A stretch of 64,000 bases of DNA from Anticarsia gemmatalis (taxonomy: Eukaryota; Arthropoda; Insecta; Lepidoptera; Erebidae). The stretch lies in contig NC_134757.1 of assembly GCF_050436995.1 (NCBI RefSeq), forward strand, positions 8,878,501 through 8,942,500. Reading direction: 5' to 3'. The notes below the pieces were generated by a model. That model worked only from the letters and a program-made list of their open reading frames with translations, did no database searches and had not been told where the DNA came from. Below, piece by piece: positions 11,707 through 25,300 of the stretch. The translations under genes were made by a program, and so were the position numbers. Position 1 is the stretch's first letter. Each line of letters starts with the position of its first letter.

Positions 11707-14700
11707 CCCTTTGTAAATGTTGTTAAAGTATATACGTATTCTATGATTATAATGTACCTACCTAAGTGTTTATTAATGTTTGTGTGTTACGACGTAAGTA
11801 TATAATATATATATATATGTTGTTATGCGTTTGTGCCATGCGTTGTCTGTTTCAGACATGTCAGCTGTCAACATGTATCGAGTTAGTGCTGTAAGTACAA
11901 GTAAATGGCTTTATATTAAACAACATAACACAGCTTTAAATGGCCGTTCTATGATATAATACAGCCTAAGGGATGAGAACAGTATATTATATTTAGAAAA
12001 AGTATTTCAATCACCACATGGAAAAACAATTTTATAAATGTCAAACTTTCATAAACTTAAATTCATGTTGCTATTTCTAATTATTTCGAATATAATTCAA
12101 TTCAAGCTACAGCGCTAAAACTGAAAACTAAAATAAACTTTTCGAATCGAAATCAGAAACCGGCATTCCAAAGCATTCCTTTTACTCGAATTCTCGGAGA
12201 AAACTGTGGAAAACTAAAGTTTCCCGTGAGAAATCAGAATAACCGAGTGTTCAAAGTAATCAGCTTGTTAAAGGCTTTATTTTCGCTTAATATTATTAAA
12301 AATCTTTATTCAGTTCGACGAAGGCTTGTAATAGTAAACGAAAATAAGAGTAGGATTATAAACTGTTTAAATTCCTAGAATGATACATTTTTAATTCAAC
12401 CGTATTAGAGCATTCACAAATAAAACTGCACTAAAATAACAATGTTATCATCAATACAGTAGCATTAAATAGCCAAATTGACAGAGATCAAAGATATTAT
12501 TTTTAGCAGTGACGTAATGAACACAATGGTTCGTTGAACAAAATACACAGTTCCTCTCAAGTGGTGCCTATTCCGCGGCATTGCTTTACTGAAAACACAC
12601 ACTGAATTGCAAATGCAATAATTGTTGTAACATCTTGTTGTTTTAGCTAATGGAATAGAATTTCTTGAGAATCAAGTCTCTTTGGCCCGTTTGAACTCTT
12701 CCGAGAAACATTCATTTGCGTAGTATTGAAATCTTAATTACTTCGTTAATGAATAAGATACTGTTAGACATTCTCAGATTTGGGAAGTATTTTTGATTTG
12801 AATTCATTAATATAATAGCTTTGGTTCCTCGAACACAGAAGCAGGAATAGAATGTTGCTATTTTAAGACCCCACCTAGTCACCTTTTATAGTTTTAAATC
12901 GCGTATCATATTTAGCTCCAATCACGCACGTTACCAAAATCCAATCTACTACTACAAAAATTCTAACAGGGTTTCTCCTCACGTCGAACACTTCCAAACC
13001 TTAGAGACCGGCAGTCTCTTATTCTACCGATTGCATTGAACCTCCCAACTTCTTAATATTCATAATTACCAGGCTTTAGGAATTTACACTAATATGAACC
13101 TCACGAATGACTGACGACTCATTACACTCGTACAAACTTTATAATTAGCTTTAAAAGGGGACTGACAATGATTCACGCAATGTTTTAAACATTATAATGC
13201 AAGTGGAGTCCTTCTGTGTGGTCTTCGGCTGGCTTGAAATATACGCTTTGTCATATTTTTTAAACAAAGGAAATAATAATACTTCAAATTCTCCAAATTG
13301 TATACTTTTGTATACAATATTATGAAAAGACACAATACTCATTATATTGGATTCCAAGCAAGTTATGATAATTAATGATTACGCCAGTAAAGAAAAGAAG
13401 CTGCAGTTTACGACTAAGTTTTTAGGAAAAACTACGGAAGCAAACATCAAGAAAGCATGTAATTATTGTGCGTAAAAGAACTAAGTGTGTCAAGGCCCTA
13501 ATATTACTCACCTACCTAGTTAACACTAATTAATTATGAGTTCGTTTATTATCTCAAATCATAAAACAATCTAACGGTACTACTATTTCAAGTTGTACAG
13601 AAAACATAATAGTCGCCCATTAGTGGGTAAAAATCATTAACTTAGTTAACAAACTCTTCACGTCGGCACTTGAGGCTTTAATGTATTTCAGCCATCGAAT
13701 ACTGAATATTTCTACCAATATAAAAAATACATTTCATCTCAAGCGCTCTTGCCATCCGATATCGTGGATTTTAAACTCAATTTCTATCACACATTATTAT
13801 TTTTTCATTTGCATACAGCAACTTTTTTGACATGAAAGTTGACTTTACTGAACTCAAATATCATCAGAGCAATGAATTCCAAGTATTAGTCCCAAAATTT
13901 CTCGAGAATACACATTAACTGTAATAGGATTCGACGACGTGTTCTTTGTGGGTCAAATAACCTTTCCTTTTGAATTTGGATGTAATAACCTTCAGCCTCC
14001 CGTTTTTATCGTTATTGACATTGAGACTTCTCAATTTGATAAGGGACCCGAATGTGTAACAACTACGTCGGGACCTGCCAAAACATTATACCAAGTTTCT
14101 TGTAGTACATAACCTAACCGTTGTACCAGTCCCTTTTTGGAGGAATAATCGGATATAATAACTGTTCGATAAACTGATACGTGCCCTCATGACGGTGGTA
14201 TTAATTGAAGTCGATTTCCCTCAGATCTGTCCCCCCTACCTCCCACTTCCAGTCTAGTGCGAGTACATCCCGTAATATTTAGGTCACTATGATATACACG
14301 TCCGTACGGTGTGGTGCATTTTTAAATTGAAATAAAAGAGAGATTCATTTGCGCTCCAATTCCCCAAAAGTACCACAAGCTAATGGGTAAGAATATATGT
14401 GGCTGGTTTTAATTAGAGAAATTTAATTATTTTTACCTGTAGCGATACCTGCTAATGGTTTTTATAATCTGAAAGTGTGTTACTATAGAATAGCTTAACA
14501 TTCAATGAACGTATGTACGTTGTCTTGTAATCATAAAACTTATGCTTGAATATTTTAGACATGAATTTTCTTTTGTCACTTTAAAGCTGAAAGCATTTAT
14601 GACTTACTTCACTTAAAAGTATTATCTTTTAAAGTCAGAATAGGTAAATAGTTAATGTTGATATTATCTTTCTTGACTAGAATGGCAGTCGTACTACTAT

Positions 14701-15383
14701 AAAATATTTATGTGGCGTTACTAAGTGCGAAGCGAGCATTTAGTTAAGTAAGAAAGGATTACCAATAATTCTAGTAACATGCTCACCACAAAGCTAGGAA
14801 CAAAGGCTTGAGTTCTTTGGTACAATAAAGCGTTACAGGAGATGTAATCATTATCTAGAACTCAGATCTAAAAGAACACAAAATATATTTTTAGGAGCGG
14901 TTATATAAAATATAGTATTAACTAAAATTAATGAATGAACTTGTTCTTTGAAAATTTAAAGTCTACTACAAAATATTTATATTTCCGGACGTTACAGTTT
15001 TAATACTTTCCTACATTTGCATAACTTACCATAGATGTTTATCAAACGTTGAACGAACATAAAACAAAAATCCCCAAGTTTTATTTTGATTGACAGGCTC
15101 TTGCGGAACAAATTACAAAGGTCACCCAAATCAATTGAATAAAGCAGGTGATTTGGCAACTTTCGAGTGAGTTGCCCTGACCAACGAGGGTCCTTCCACA
15201 AACCATTATTTCAATATTCATTGTTTTAACACAAAAGGAAATATTTTCGGTACAAGTTGGAGCTTTGAATTATTTAACGATTTGAAGAACGCTTCCGTAA
15301 GTAATACTGTTATTGAAACTAGGGGAAATAAAATAATATTCAATTGTTATAAAATACGCAGTCAGTTAAAATAGAAAAACTAT
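11707..15383. other. AT-rich non-coding DNA
   Basis: A short TA-dinucleotide run sits at about 11805-11818. About 14040-14290 is somewhat higher in complexity, with a C-rich tract near 14230. No gene, RNA or mobile element could be supported. Confidence 0.55.
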
Positions 15384-15564
15384 CTTCTGACCGCGACTTC
15401 GTCCGCATTAAAAGATTTCACGGGTAATAAGATCTTGTATTAATCCAGGTTATAAACTATCTGTGTAGAAAATTTTATCCAAATCCGTCAAGTAGTCTTT
15501 TTTTGAAAAAGTTAAAAACTTACAGCCATCCTTTTAAACTTTCGCATTTTTAATATTAGTAGGA
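15384..15564 (-). mobile_element. Helitron-like non-autonomous element, minus strand
   Basis: Read on the minus strand it starts with TCCTACTAATATTA (plus 15551-15564), the usual 5' end of this lepidopteran Helitron group. It continues with GCGAAAGTTT, GACGGATTTGGATAAAATTT and ACACAGATAGTTTATAACC, and ends with GCGGACGAAGTCGCGGTCAG near 15388. The expected terminal CTAG has decayed. The body is short and has no coding capacity. Family recognition is from memory of lepidopteran genomes. Confidence 0.7.
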
Positions 15565-18019
15565 ATAAAATACAAAATCAATTATTGAGTGTTGCCAAGT
15601 AACATATTATTATTTGTTTGGATTTGAAAAATACGTTATATCAAATCAAGTGAAAACAATTTAAGAAGAAGAAAAATAAACCACTTGACTTTATTCTAAT
15701 GTAATATGATTTATGCTGAAAAAATCCCGGCAAGTATCATTATCATAATGAGAAATTTCTTCAATGGCAACACTCATTTCTCGTTTTGAAAAATATTAGA
15801 TAGGGTGACGGGGGGCGAAGTTTTGAGAAATGGGTGGTCTTATACACTTTTTAAATAACAAAGAAAATGAAATAGAGTAATAGAAAATGTAAAATATGGG
15901 TTCTGGGATGAAGGGAGATGCATATTATTAACATTTATATTGTTGAATAATTTAACGATTATTTATTTCGTGCTGCTACCTATCTTATTTCTATGGGACA
16001 AATATTCGTTAAAAGAAAAGAAAAAACTAGTTTTCGATTATTTATTTTAATAAAATACATACGTAATATCATGTCTATTATACCCGGAGATGTATAAAAC
16101 ATTGTTTTGTATTTTTTATAGAAAAAACCTAGAATTTAATTCAGAGTATCTGAAACAGTTGTTAACACAATTTTACTTAAATACAATTTTTCATTATGTC
16201 TTTATAACAATAAAAAACTGTGCTGAAGAGTGAAGAGTTTTATTGAACCCCGCTATCGGAATTCACTCCTCGCATTCCTTATTACTCTAATGGCCCAGCA
16301 ACAAGAAAGGCGTACGTATAATTATCATATTTAATGTATACCTACTCCCTTGTGAATATTGACACGTCGTTTTCTACTGGCAATTTAATCACGTATGTAA
16401 CTTCGCGTAATCGGAATCCCTTTCATTTGACATTCGAGATGTGTAAGTGTATGAACGGTCGGGAGAAATCGATTCTTATTACTTTAATATCTTGCTATTA
16501 TATTGCTTAGGCCTGTGCTATAAACTGCTCGATGAGATCGCTTAATAATAAATTTTACTAGCTTTTAAATAAATTATAGACAAAAAATATTTTTCGCAAA
16601 GCATTGCTAGACGAACCGTTAATACCTACAAAACTATCAATTTTAATGTACTGTGTGTTCATAACAGTCTATAATCAAAAGGTAATTAATTCTTAACTAG
16701 CTGATCTGTGATGCTCAGCTTGCTTACTTTATTGTATCCCCTATTTTAGCCGATGAGGGGTCAATTATTATTTATGAAATTAAAAAAAACGTGGTACTAA
16801 GTTACCCAATTGCAGCAAAAACTCCTCTTAATAATAGACATACGTAACACCGACTACTACATCTTGTTTTATAACAATAATGAATCGGGTACGCATTGAT
16901 TCACGTGTAAGTAGGTGAATACCGTACTCTGATATAATCCCATAGTTGCCACTTACGTAGCTTAATAGTTCTCATAGTTTACAGTCCCACACCGTCGTAC
17001 TTTGTGTTCATAAATCTGCATACTAATACGGTTCAGTTTGAAGTGAAAACTGTTACTGTGTGGTTTGTTTACTTGATATTAAAGCATTTCTGAGAATTAC
17101 TAGCACATATTCGTTAGTTAGCATTATAACTAGCAAGATTATACATACTTCGATCATATAAAAACTGGCCGAAGCAGTAAATATTCTGTATATTATGACA
17201 ACGTTGTTTTTTTTGTGTTCTAAACGCTTCTTATAATTAGAAAGTCAGTTTTATAAGTCCCTCAAGGCTGTTAGCTGATTTGATTTGTTTTTTATATTTT
17301 GAACAATAGTAAAGATTAAATATTGAATTTAGGGCCTAATATTCAATAAAGCACATACGGTACCGCCTTTTAAGGCATGACAATGTCTATCTTCTCATTA
17401 TCTTCTAATGCAGAAAATACAAACGAAAAACATATTTTTTACCAATCTATTTACTTTCCATACGCATCACCAAATAATTCTCAGTGAAATCGCACACGAA
17501 ACACTTAATATTTTCTATAGCCCGGGTTCAACGATGCAAAACGTTGGAATATTTAACACAGATTTTTCTAAGAATTTTCATCAGTAATTTGAGCGGCCAC
17601 CTCAGCGGCTGAAACTTCATATTCAATGGCGGCTGGCTCGAATAAATCAAACTGTACGACGTCGAGTAAGCACTTCCGTCTTTTGAAAGCGACTTTCTGA
17701 GATTGCACGTCTTATATTTTGCTCTTATCTCACTGCTACAGATATTCTCCCGTGATATTGCTTTTATGATTGATTGGTTTTCACGGCGATTGCATTGTTT
17801 AGGTAAATAAAATTAATGGACACTCATTTTATAAGCATTTCTGAACCATTTAAAAATCAATAAAACATTATTTGGTATTTGCTTACGCCTGAAAAAAAAA
17901 CCCTTATTATATGTGTGTAAGAATGAACTCATGGTGTCTTAAATAAACTTATAGTTAGAATATATGTACCTGCTAGCGAGAGAAACCTCAACCGTTCGCA
18001 GGAACTATAGTTCAATGGT
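15565..18019. other. AT-rich non-coding DNA, nothing recognised
   Basis: No open frames worth recording, and no repeats or RNA genes recognised. Confidence 0.55.
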
Positions 18020-18185
18020 TATTACCCACATAATTTTCGTTCCCAAAGGTTTTTCGGGATAAAAACTATCTTATGTTCTATCTCTCAAAGCTATCTTTGT
18101 ACAAATTTCATCAAGATTGGTTCATCAGTTTAGGTATGAAGATGAGACCGACGAATTGAATTTTGAATTTATTATATTAGTAGGA
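18020..18185 (-). mobile_element. Helitron-like element, minus strand, 3' end missing
   Basis: The minus strand starts with TCCTACTAATATAATAAATT (plus 18166-18185). It then shows ACTGATGAACCAATCTTGAT, GAAATTTGTACAAAGATAGC and a remnant of ATCCCGAAAAACCTTTGGGA. This layout matches the copy at 15384-15564 in general form (5' TC end, middle 'ACxGATxxxATxxxxATGAAATTT' block, 'TATCCCG' block). The terminal CTAG is not visible, so the left boundary is approximate. Confidence 0.55.
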
Positions 18186-20357
18186 ATTTCGTATTAACTA
18201 TGTTAAAGTATAATATCACGAAATGTGTTTTCCCCATCATTTTATTCATGAACATAAAATATAATAATGTTCCACGTTCATGACAAAAAGCGTGTTATGA
18301 CTGATATCAACGTGTAAATCCTTTTTAGTTAAAATGGGAAACCCAATGACTCAGTTAAGGTTGGTTCATAAAAAGCGCATGAATCATTTTAAGGTTTCGT
18401 TGTTTACGAACTTTAATACGGTATGATTATCATAAATTCACGATTTTACAATTATAATGTTAATCTTTTCGTCAAGTATGTGCAATTTGAATTGAAAATA
18501 AACCACAAACTGCCATAGTTTTTATATGAGTTAAGATAAACATTTTCTCATTTTTTTCATTATGAAGTACGAGAAAATTTACCTTTGGTAACCTGATCTG
18601 TTAATATCAGTTGTATCCGGATCTGTTAATATAAATAAAGTTGATATTGATCCTATTGGAGACTACGATTGGATACAAGCACTAGTTTTTTATCTTAAGA
18701 TACTAGGGACTTGACATTTATCTGTTAATTTCAGCTGTTAATGTTTAGCTGCTGCCTCGCTTACTCTTTGTCAGCACATCAATTGTTTCAATGTTGGTAT
18801 TTTCAAGTCCTGCAAAGTGAATATAGTTCCGAAGATCAAGAAGTACACCAAATTTTGTCATAATATCTACAAAGTAAAAACCATTACATAACCTACCGTA
18901 ACAATGTCTAGAAACAGGCTAATAGTGTACGGTACAATTCTTGCAAATCATGAATGCGCATCGAATCAAAAGTGACCTTTAGCAGAAACGTTTGCTTTGC
19001 GCCTTTAACGCAATCCTCAAATGTCTTCGTAACTACGCAAGATGACTGCACAGAACAAGGCCGCGACATGTGTAGTGTGTATACATATATATTATTATGG
19101 CTGTTAATCGATGGTACAATTAATCGGCAAACAGATGTTACTAATACCTACTGACTTACAACATGTGGTTTCCCAAAAAAATGTTTCCGAAATACCACGC
19201 ACATTTACTTCGCTAGATGGTCTTTAGTGCATTTTTTTTAGGATGTTAAATAGCAAATAACTTTAAGATAGGTTTGTCCGGACCGAGACTGATACGATTA
19301 CTATTTGAATTTGTGTCGAAACGTCAAATTGTCTGGAAGTATTTAGTCCCCCCAGCGATTCAATAATAATGTAGTAGTGCTAGTCAAAACGTATGACAAT
19401 TGGACATTGTAACGTAAGTATACATTATGATCAGTTTAGGACTGTAAAAATAAAATGGAAAGTTTGTGTAGTGTGTAGTTGTAAAATAATATACGCGTAG
19501 AAAATTTGCTGTCGTGGTTCCTTATTGGGTAAACTATTAGTGATAGCCCAGTCGGTGGTCTTGGGTAATTTCATAACTTATTACTTGCATTAATATGAGA
19601 AAATGTTGAAAGAAAACCTGCATGCGTGATAAATTTCCATAACTTGCTTAATTAAGGTCTATCCAGAAAAGACTTGATGGATTTAAGCATGATACTTGTT
19701 AAAGTAAATATAAGACAAAATAATGTTATGTAAAATTAATAATTTAAATTATTTTTTGTTTTTCATTTTAATCTGATGGCGACTCATCCTTGATCTTCAT
19801 AAATCATTATAAATCCCGCACGATTCTTCAAAACACAAAAAATAAAGGTCAATAAACAAAATATCGACCGATCGACATTGACATTTAAAGAAAAAAAGGT
19901 TGCATCACTTGCATCTGACCAAAATATTATTATTAAATATTCGAGGGTGCTATTCTCGTATTCGCGTCCGGCTACGATTTAACATAATTTATTCCGTATG
20001 TCCGTATCTTGCTTCGATTGGTTACTTCTGGGGCATTTTCAGTGCGCGCCAGATGTCGCTACGGTCGAAACGGTAACACGATATGGCCCCGCGTGGATTC
20101 CAAACGAGATTTATTGGACAAACCGATAGTGTTCTATTAAAAATTCGATTTCCATTAGGGCTGCTAGTTTTGAGTACAAAGGTGGTTTATTGCTATGACA
20201 TACTGCATAACTGCCACTGCTACATTTTATCCGACAGTCTTTTAAAGTTGTAAAGAATATACTGCATGTCCTCCACTGTACTTTTCTTTTTTACAAATCA
20301 TTTTTTTTACATTTATTGCCTAGATTGTGATTATTTTTTCTTTGCCTTTTTTACTGC
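18186..20357. other. AT-rich non-coding DNA
   Basis: A 13-bp direct repeat, GATCTGTTAATAT, occurs at 18595-18607 and 18620-18632, and weaker variants follow near 18720. Otherwise nothing could be supported. Confidence 0.5.
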
Positions 20358-21357
20358 ATTAATGTAGAATTTGAATGATTAAATTACAATTTTTATAAAA
20401 TCTATCTTTATGTATTTATTAAGTAATTTTTGTAAGAAGCGTTGCATCAAATTGTATATACATTTCTCTAAAACATTTAGGTCTCCTGCAAGCCCTAATT
20501 TCTATCGCGCGGTGCAATTTACGTGCACGCCGACATAGCGACACTCGTGTGTGTAATTCAGGTACCGGCAACGTATTGAATATGTAGCGAGGCATTTTTC
20601 TAACATACGTGACATCCTGTGAAATTGCATTTTGCAAATGAATAATGCCCTTTGCAAAATCTGCGCTTTAAAATATCATGTTTTGGTGCAGATTGTTCGA
20701 AATAGAGTAGGTTTAGTTTGAATCGAATGCTTTTGCTATGTGCGTTATCCACTCAGTGACATGTAATATTTCGTAAATTCTAAAATACTTTTGTTACAAT
20801 CAGCACTTTATATCTTATTAAGTTTCAAGTCTTATAAATGTTTACCTTGTGTTCTTTGAAACTGGTCACACACGCACATTACCGGTCTTAACAAAACAAT
20901 TGTTGTCCACAACAACGACAAACCTAATTTGTGAATGACCTCCGAAGTACAGCGACGCTTTGTCCAATGCGGTCGTCGGTGTTTACACTTGCCAAAGATT
21001 TCTTCACTTTAGTGACACTTTCTGATCAGTATGTGTAACTTGCTTTACCCGTTGATATTTGTTACAACTGACACTGTTTTAATACAATCTTATTTAAAAA
21101 GATTTTCATTTTCTTGAACAGCGCCGAAAATGCTTCAAGAATGCCAGTCCAGCTCCGGGGATAAACGAAAAACTTTTCACAGCTAGTTTATTTAGACAGG
21201 GTAATTTCTGAATCTTGAACTACGAAGGCTACTTACTTAATTAAAAGTTTTTGTTTTACCTAGATACAAATCGCCGAAAAGCGACGACAGTTACCTAGTT
21301 TTGTTAATAGGTCGCTTGGAGTCGACGCGAAATTGAAAACAATTTTACTAAATGAAA
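20358..21357 (+). repeat. Tandem duplication, copy 1 (1000 bp)
   Basis: This 1000-bp block is followed directly by an identical copy. Line-by-line comparison by eye found no difference. The match fails immediately outside: 20357 is C while 21357 is A, and 21358 is A while 22358 is T. Copy number is therefore exactly two, with no microhomology at the ends. The block is ordinary AT-rich DNA with a GC-richer interior. It holds a 72-codon minus-strand frame at 20419-20637 that matches nothing I know. Confidence 0.95.
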
Positions 21358-22357
21358 ATTAATGTAGAATTTGAATGATTAAATTACAATTTTTATAAAA
21401 TCTATCTTTATGTATTTATTAAGTAATTTTTGTAAGAAGCGTTGCATCAAATTGTATATACATTTCTCTAAAACATTTAGGTCTCCTGCAAGCCCTAATT
21501 TCTATCGCGCGGTGCAATTTACGTGCACGCCGACATAGCGACACTCGTGTGTGTAATTCAGGTACCGGCAACGTATTGAATATGTAGCGAGGCATTTTTC
21601 TAACATACGTGACATCCTGTGAAATTGCATTTTGCAAATGAATAATGCCCTTTGCAAAATCTGCGCTTTAAAATATCATGTTTTGGTGCAGATTGTTCGA
21701 AATAGAGTAGGTTTAGTTTGAATCGAATGCTTTTGCTATGTGCGTTATCCACTCAGTGACATGTAATATTTCGTAAATTCTAAAATACTTTTGTTACAAT
21801 CAGCACTTTATATCTTATTAAGTTTCAAGTCTTATAAATGTTTACCTTGTGTTCTTTGAAACTGGTCACACACGCACATTACCGGTCTTAACAAAACAAT
21901 TGTTGTCCACAACAACGACAAACCTAATTTGTGAATGACCTCCGAAGTACAGCGACGCTTTGTCCAATGCGGTCGTCGGTGTTTACACTTGCCAAAGATT
22001 TCTTCACTTTAGTGACACTTTCTGATCAGTATGTGTAACTTGCTTTACCCGTTGATATTTGTTACAACTGACACTGTTTTAATACAATCTTATTTAAAAA
22101 GATTTTCATTTTCTTGAACAGCGCCGAAAATGCTTCAAGAATGCCAGTCCAGCTCCGGGGATAAACGAAAAACTTTTCACAGCTAGTTTATTTAGACAGG
22201 GTAATTTCTGAATCTTGAACTACGAAGGCTACTTACTTAATTAAAAGTTTTTGTTTTACCTAGATACAAATCGCCGAAAAGCGACGACAGTTACCTAGTT
22301 TTGTTAATAGGTCGCTTGGAGTCGACGCGAAATTGAAAACAATTTTACTAAATGAAA
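21358..22357 (+). repeat. Tandem duplication, copy 2 (1000 bp)
   Basis: Second, identical copy of the preceding block, including the same 72-codon minus-strand frame at 21419-21637. The unit junction lies between ...AATGAAA (ending 21357) and ATTAATGTAG (starting 21358). A natural tandem duplication of zero divergence would be very recent. The exact length of 1000 bp also suits an assembly or data-construction artefact. Confidence 0.95.
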
Positions 22358-25300
22358 TTTTAGAGCCTTTGTTAATAATAATAAACAGGATGTGAGCTCT
22401 TTTAAATAATTCAGAATAAACTTCACAATGTCATCGACCTATCTTGTCATCAAACCCACGCGCAAAATACACGAAATATTATATCGTTGTTACGAATAAA
22501 AGAACAATAACAAACACTAACATAACAGACACTTCCAAAAGCAAACAGATCAATACTGGCCGAAGAAAAAGCTACGCAAACCTGTTGTTATTTAATTAAT
22601 AGAGGCTCGATATATAGTCCGTGGCATTGAACGTTCGATCATCGATATCCGACTCCAATAATCGAACGATACTCGTAAAACATGTTTCCAAGTAAAGCCA
22701 CAAGAAAAAGTGCCACCATTGCCCTAGTTACAACGCAGCAGCTCATATGTGCAACGATATATCACCGACGTACAAACTGGTCACTTTCTATTAAATACAC
22801 CCTTGAACTTTGTCAAACTCGGTGTAGGTCGAGGGTACTGTGACGTCACACCGCTCGAACCTGCTTCGGCTTCTTATCTTGGAAACTTGGCAAAACAACC
22901 GGCGTGATTGTTGTATGAATAAGTTCGAGACCTGACAGCTGTTACAAATGATATAATTTATCGTTTACGAAATGAAAGTTTGTCGGTTCCGATGATATTT
23001 AGTCCAAGTTACAATAATGTAGATAATTTGTGAGCGTTTAAGGCGTAGGCGGTATTAGAATCTACGAAGTTTAGACCCCAAAATTGGGCGGGAGCGTCGT
23101 ATAGAAACATAAGTTGGAGCAGGTTTAACCTAGTTCATCGATATTCTATTTGTTCTGAACATAAGCAAATACGCATAAATTATATTTACTCCAACAAAAA
23201 ACTTTCATCAGAGTAACTTTTAAATCATTCATATGATACACCCACTCGACGAAAACATACGGAATTTTATTAAAACCAAATAAATATCAAAAACACGGGT
23301 TTGAAACTAACACCGAAAAAATAATCCTATCAAAAATAAAATCTGGAACGAATATTGTACCTGCGATTGGTCATCGCTGCACGTAGAGGATTTTTGGGAT
23401 TAAAACTATAAAGTTGGATGCGTTGGATTGTATCCGTCACTGACAATCATATATTTTTAAAAAGGACATGTTAAAATATGCAACAAGTCAGTAAATCTAT
23501 CAGACAACTTAATTATAAATGTCTTTTTTCTCTACACTACCGTAGAAATAATACTTTTGTTTATACAATGTTACGTGTTTCGCCAATTTACCTCAGAAAG
23601 CTTGGAGTCATAACATATAATCAATGTACATCGTCAACCGTACTCAGCAAATGGCAACACACTGTTTCATTTAGTGCATTTTCCTTGTGTACCTATAACT
23701 CGTCCTTATATAAAGGGGAGTCTTCAAACTCGGGACCATTCAACCAGCAAATGGACTAATATCGTAACTTGAAACGACCGTCCCTTGACACCGTATAGTA
23801 AATCGTCATTTAGTCGTTTCGGCTGCTTAATGTGCCAAGTTTCAATTAAAAAGCCATCGGTGTGCCATATATGGGCCATTAGTTCTGATTATTAGCGAGG
23901 GTTTATTAATGTGGAGTGGATAATTTTATTAAGGTAATGAAGGTAATATCTTCACTGCGCTACACTTTGCATGGCACACGGAGATAATTTTGTAATTTTA
24001 TTTGACTTTCTACTTATACGGCTTTCTGTTTAATTAGTTACGTCAATGTCGTTAACAGTGCTATGGGTTTTAGGAAATGTAAATGTTGACTTGCAATAAA
24101 CGTATATTACGTTTTATTATCTCAGGGAGTTAAATTGAGCTACTATACGAAGGTATTTGTTAAACTCACATCATTGAAATCAAACCTACGGAACATTCAA
24201 ATCAGTTTAGGCAAAGTAAAGAACAAGCACAAATTAATGAAAATAAAACACGGTTGAGAAGTTTCTCAACAAAATTTACAGCTAATAACGAATGTAATTT
24301 TGCGAAAATAATTCTAATAGAGCTGGGAGCACATAATGTTGTAAATAATAAAACAAAGCCTGCCCACGACCTCGTGGTGCGGTCGTGAGAGCGATCGTCC
24401 GGGCTAGTTCACAAGATAGAGCGCTACCATCTCTTTCTATATTATTAAAATAGATAAAGACGCACATAGCTTGATCATCGATTGCAAGGGGTAAAACTCT
24501 GTAGATTGCTATCTTCCAAAGTATTGACCGTTGGTGCATGGAAAATGATAAATCTGACATATCTTCGCTTTGTGTTATTGCGGTATATTTGAAGTTTCTT
24601 AGGTTATCGGACTGAGAAATCAAAAGGCACGATATTTTATTAGTAAGCCGCACTAAGGTGCTGTTATAAAATAAAGTGGACACGTATTTGAAAAAACATT
24701 AATTTTATTTTATACACATAGTTGATATTTAATTACAATTTATATCTCAAATCTGGCTATTGAGCCAGCTTTATATTTCAAGAATATTGAATAAATTGTC
24801 AATTACTAAAATAATTATACTTCAGAACATTACGCTACAAGTTTAAGAATTTCCGTATCATTAAAATGTGGTATTATAATTTTTATCTCATCATCAAAAC
24901 TTAACTGCGTATCAGATTGAAGTGCGACGTTAGACAATAGTTTTTATGAGCACTTCCAGATAGTAACTGTCAGTACACATGCAATGCTAATATGTCTGAA
25001 ACGGGGTCGCTCGCAATAAAAAACGTCGTTGACAGACAAATAAAATATACAAGCATCTTATAGATAAAATCCAAACGTTCGGAATAGTCGTAAAATATCA
25101 ATATGCGTAAGGAATACTTTCCTACGAGCGAAGTTTGAAACACGACGAACAAGACGACAATATAAAGGGGAATAAATACCGCGTTAGCTCATAAATCATT
25201 TGTGAACATGTCCCACTCGACGACAAACACAGTTTCTTATATATTTCATTGTTGCCTTAGCGATTACGAAACTCGCATAAAAAGGGAGCGAAACACGGAA

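Noticed and set aside
11866..11890. Palindrome-like ACATGTCAGCTGTCAACATGT as a p53-type site
   Set aside because: The half-sites do not fit the p53 consensus well, so a chance near-palindrome is more likely.
20419..20637. Duplicated 72-codon minus-strand frame as a duplicated gene
   Set aside because: The frame is copied only because the whole 1000-bp block is copied. It has no recognisable domain and begins in ordinary sequence.
24253..24270. GTTGAGAA-GT-TTCTCAAC palindrome as a terminator or MITE end
   Set aside because: It is an isolated short dyad in a eukaryotic context with no partner end or target duplication.
24282..24683. 133-codon minus-strand open frame, second longest in the window
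   Set aside because: It begins with GTG; the first ATG leaves about 92 codons. No domain is recognisable and part of it owes its length to a GC-richer patch, so chance is the simpler explanation.
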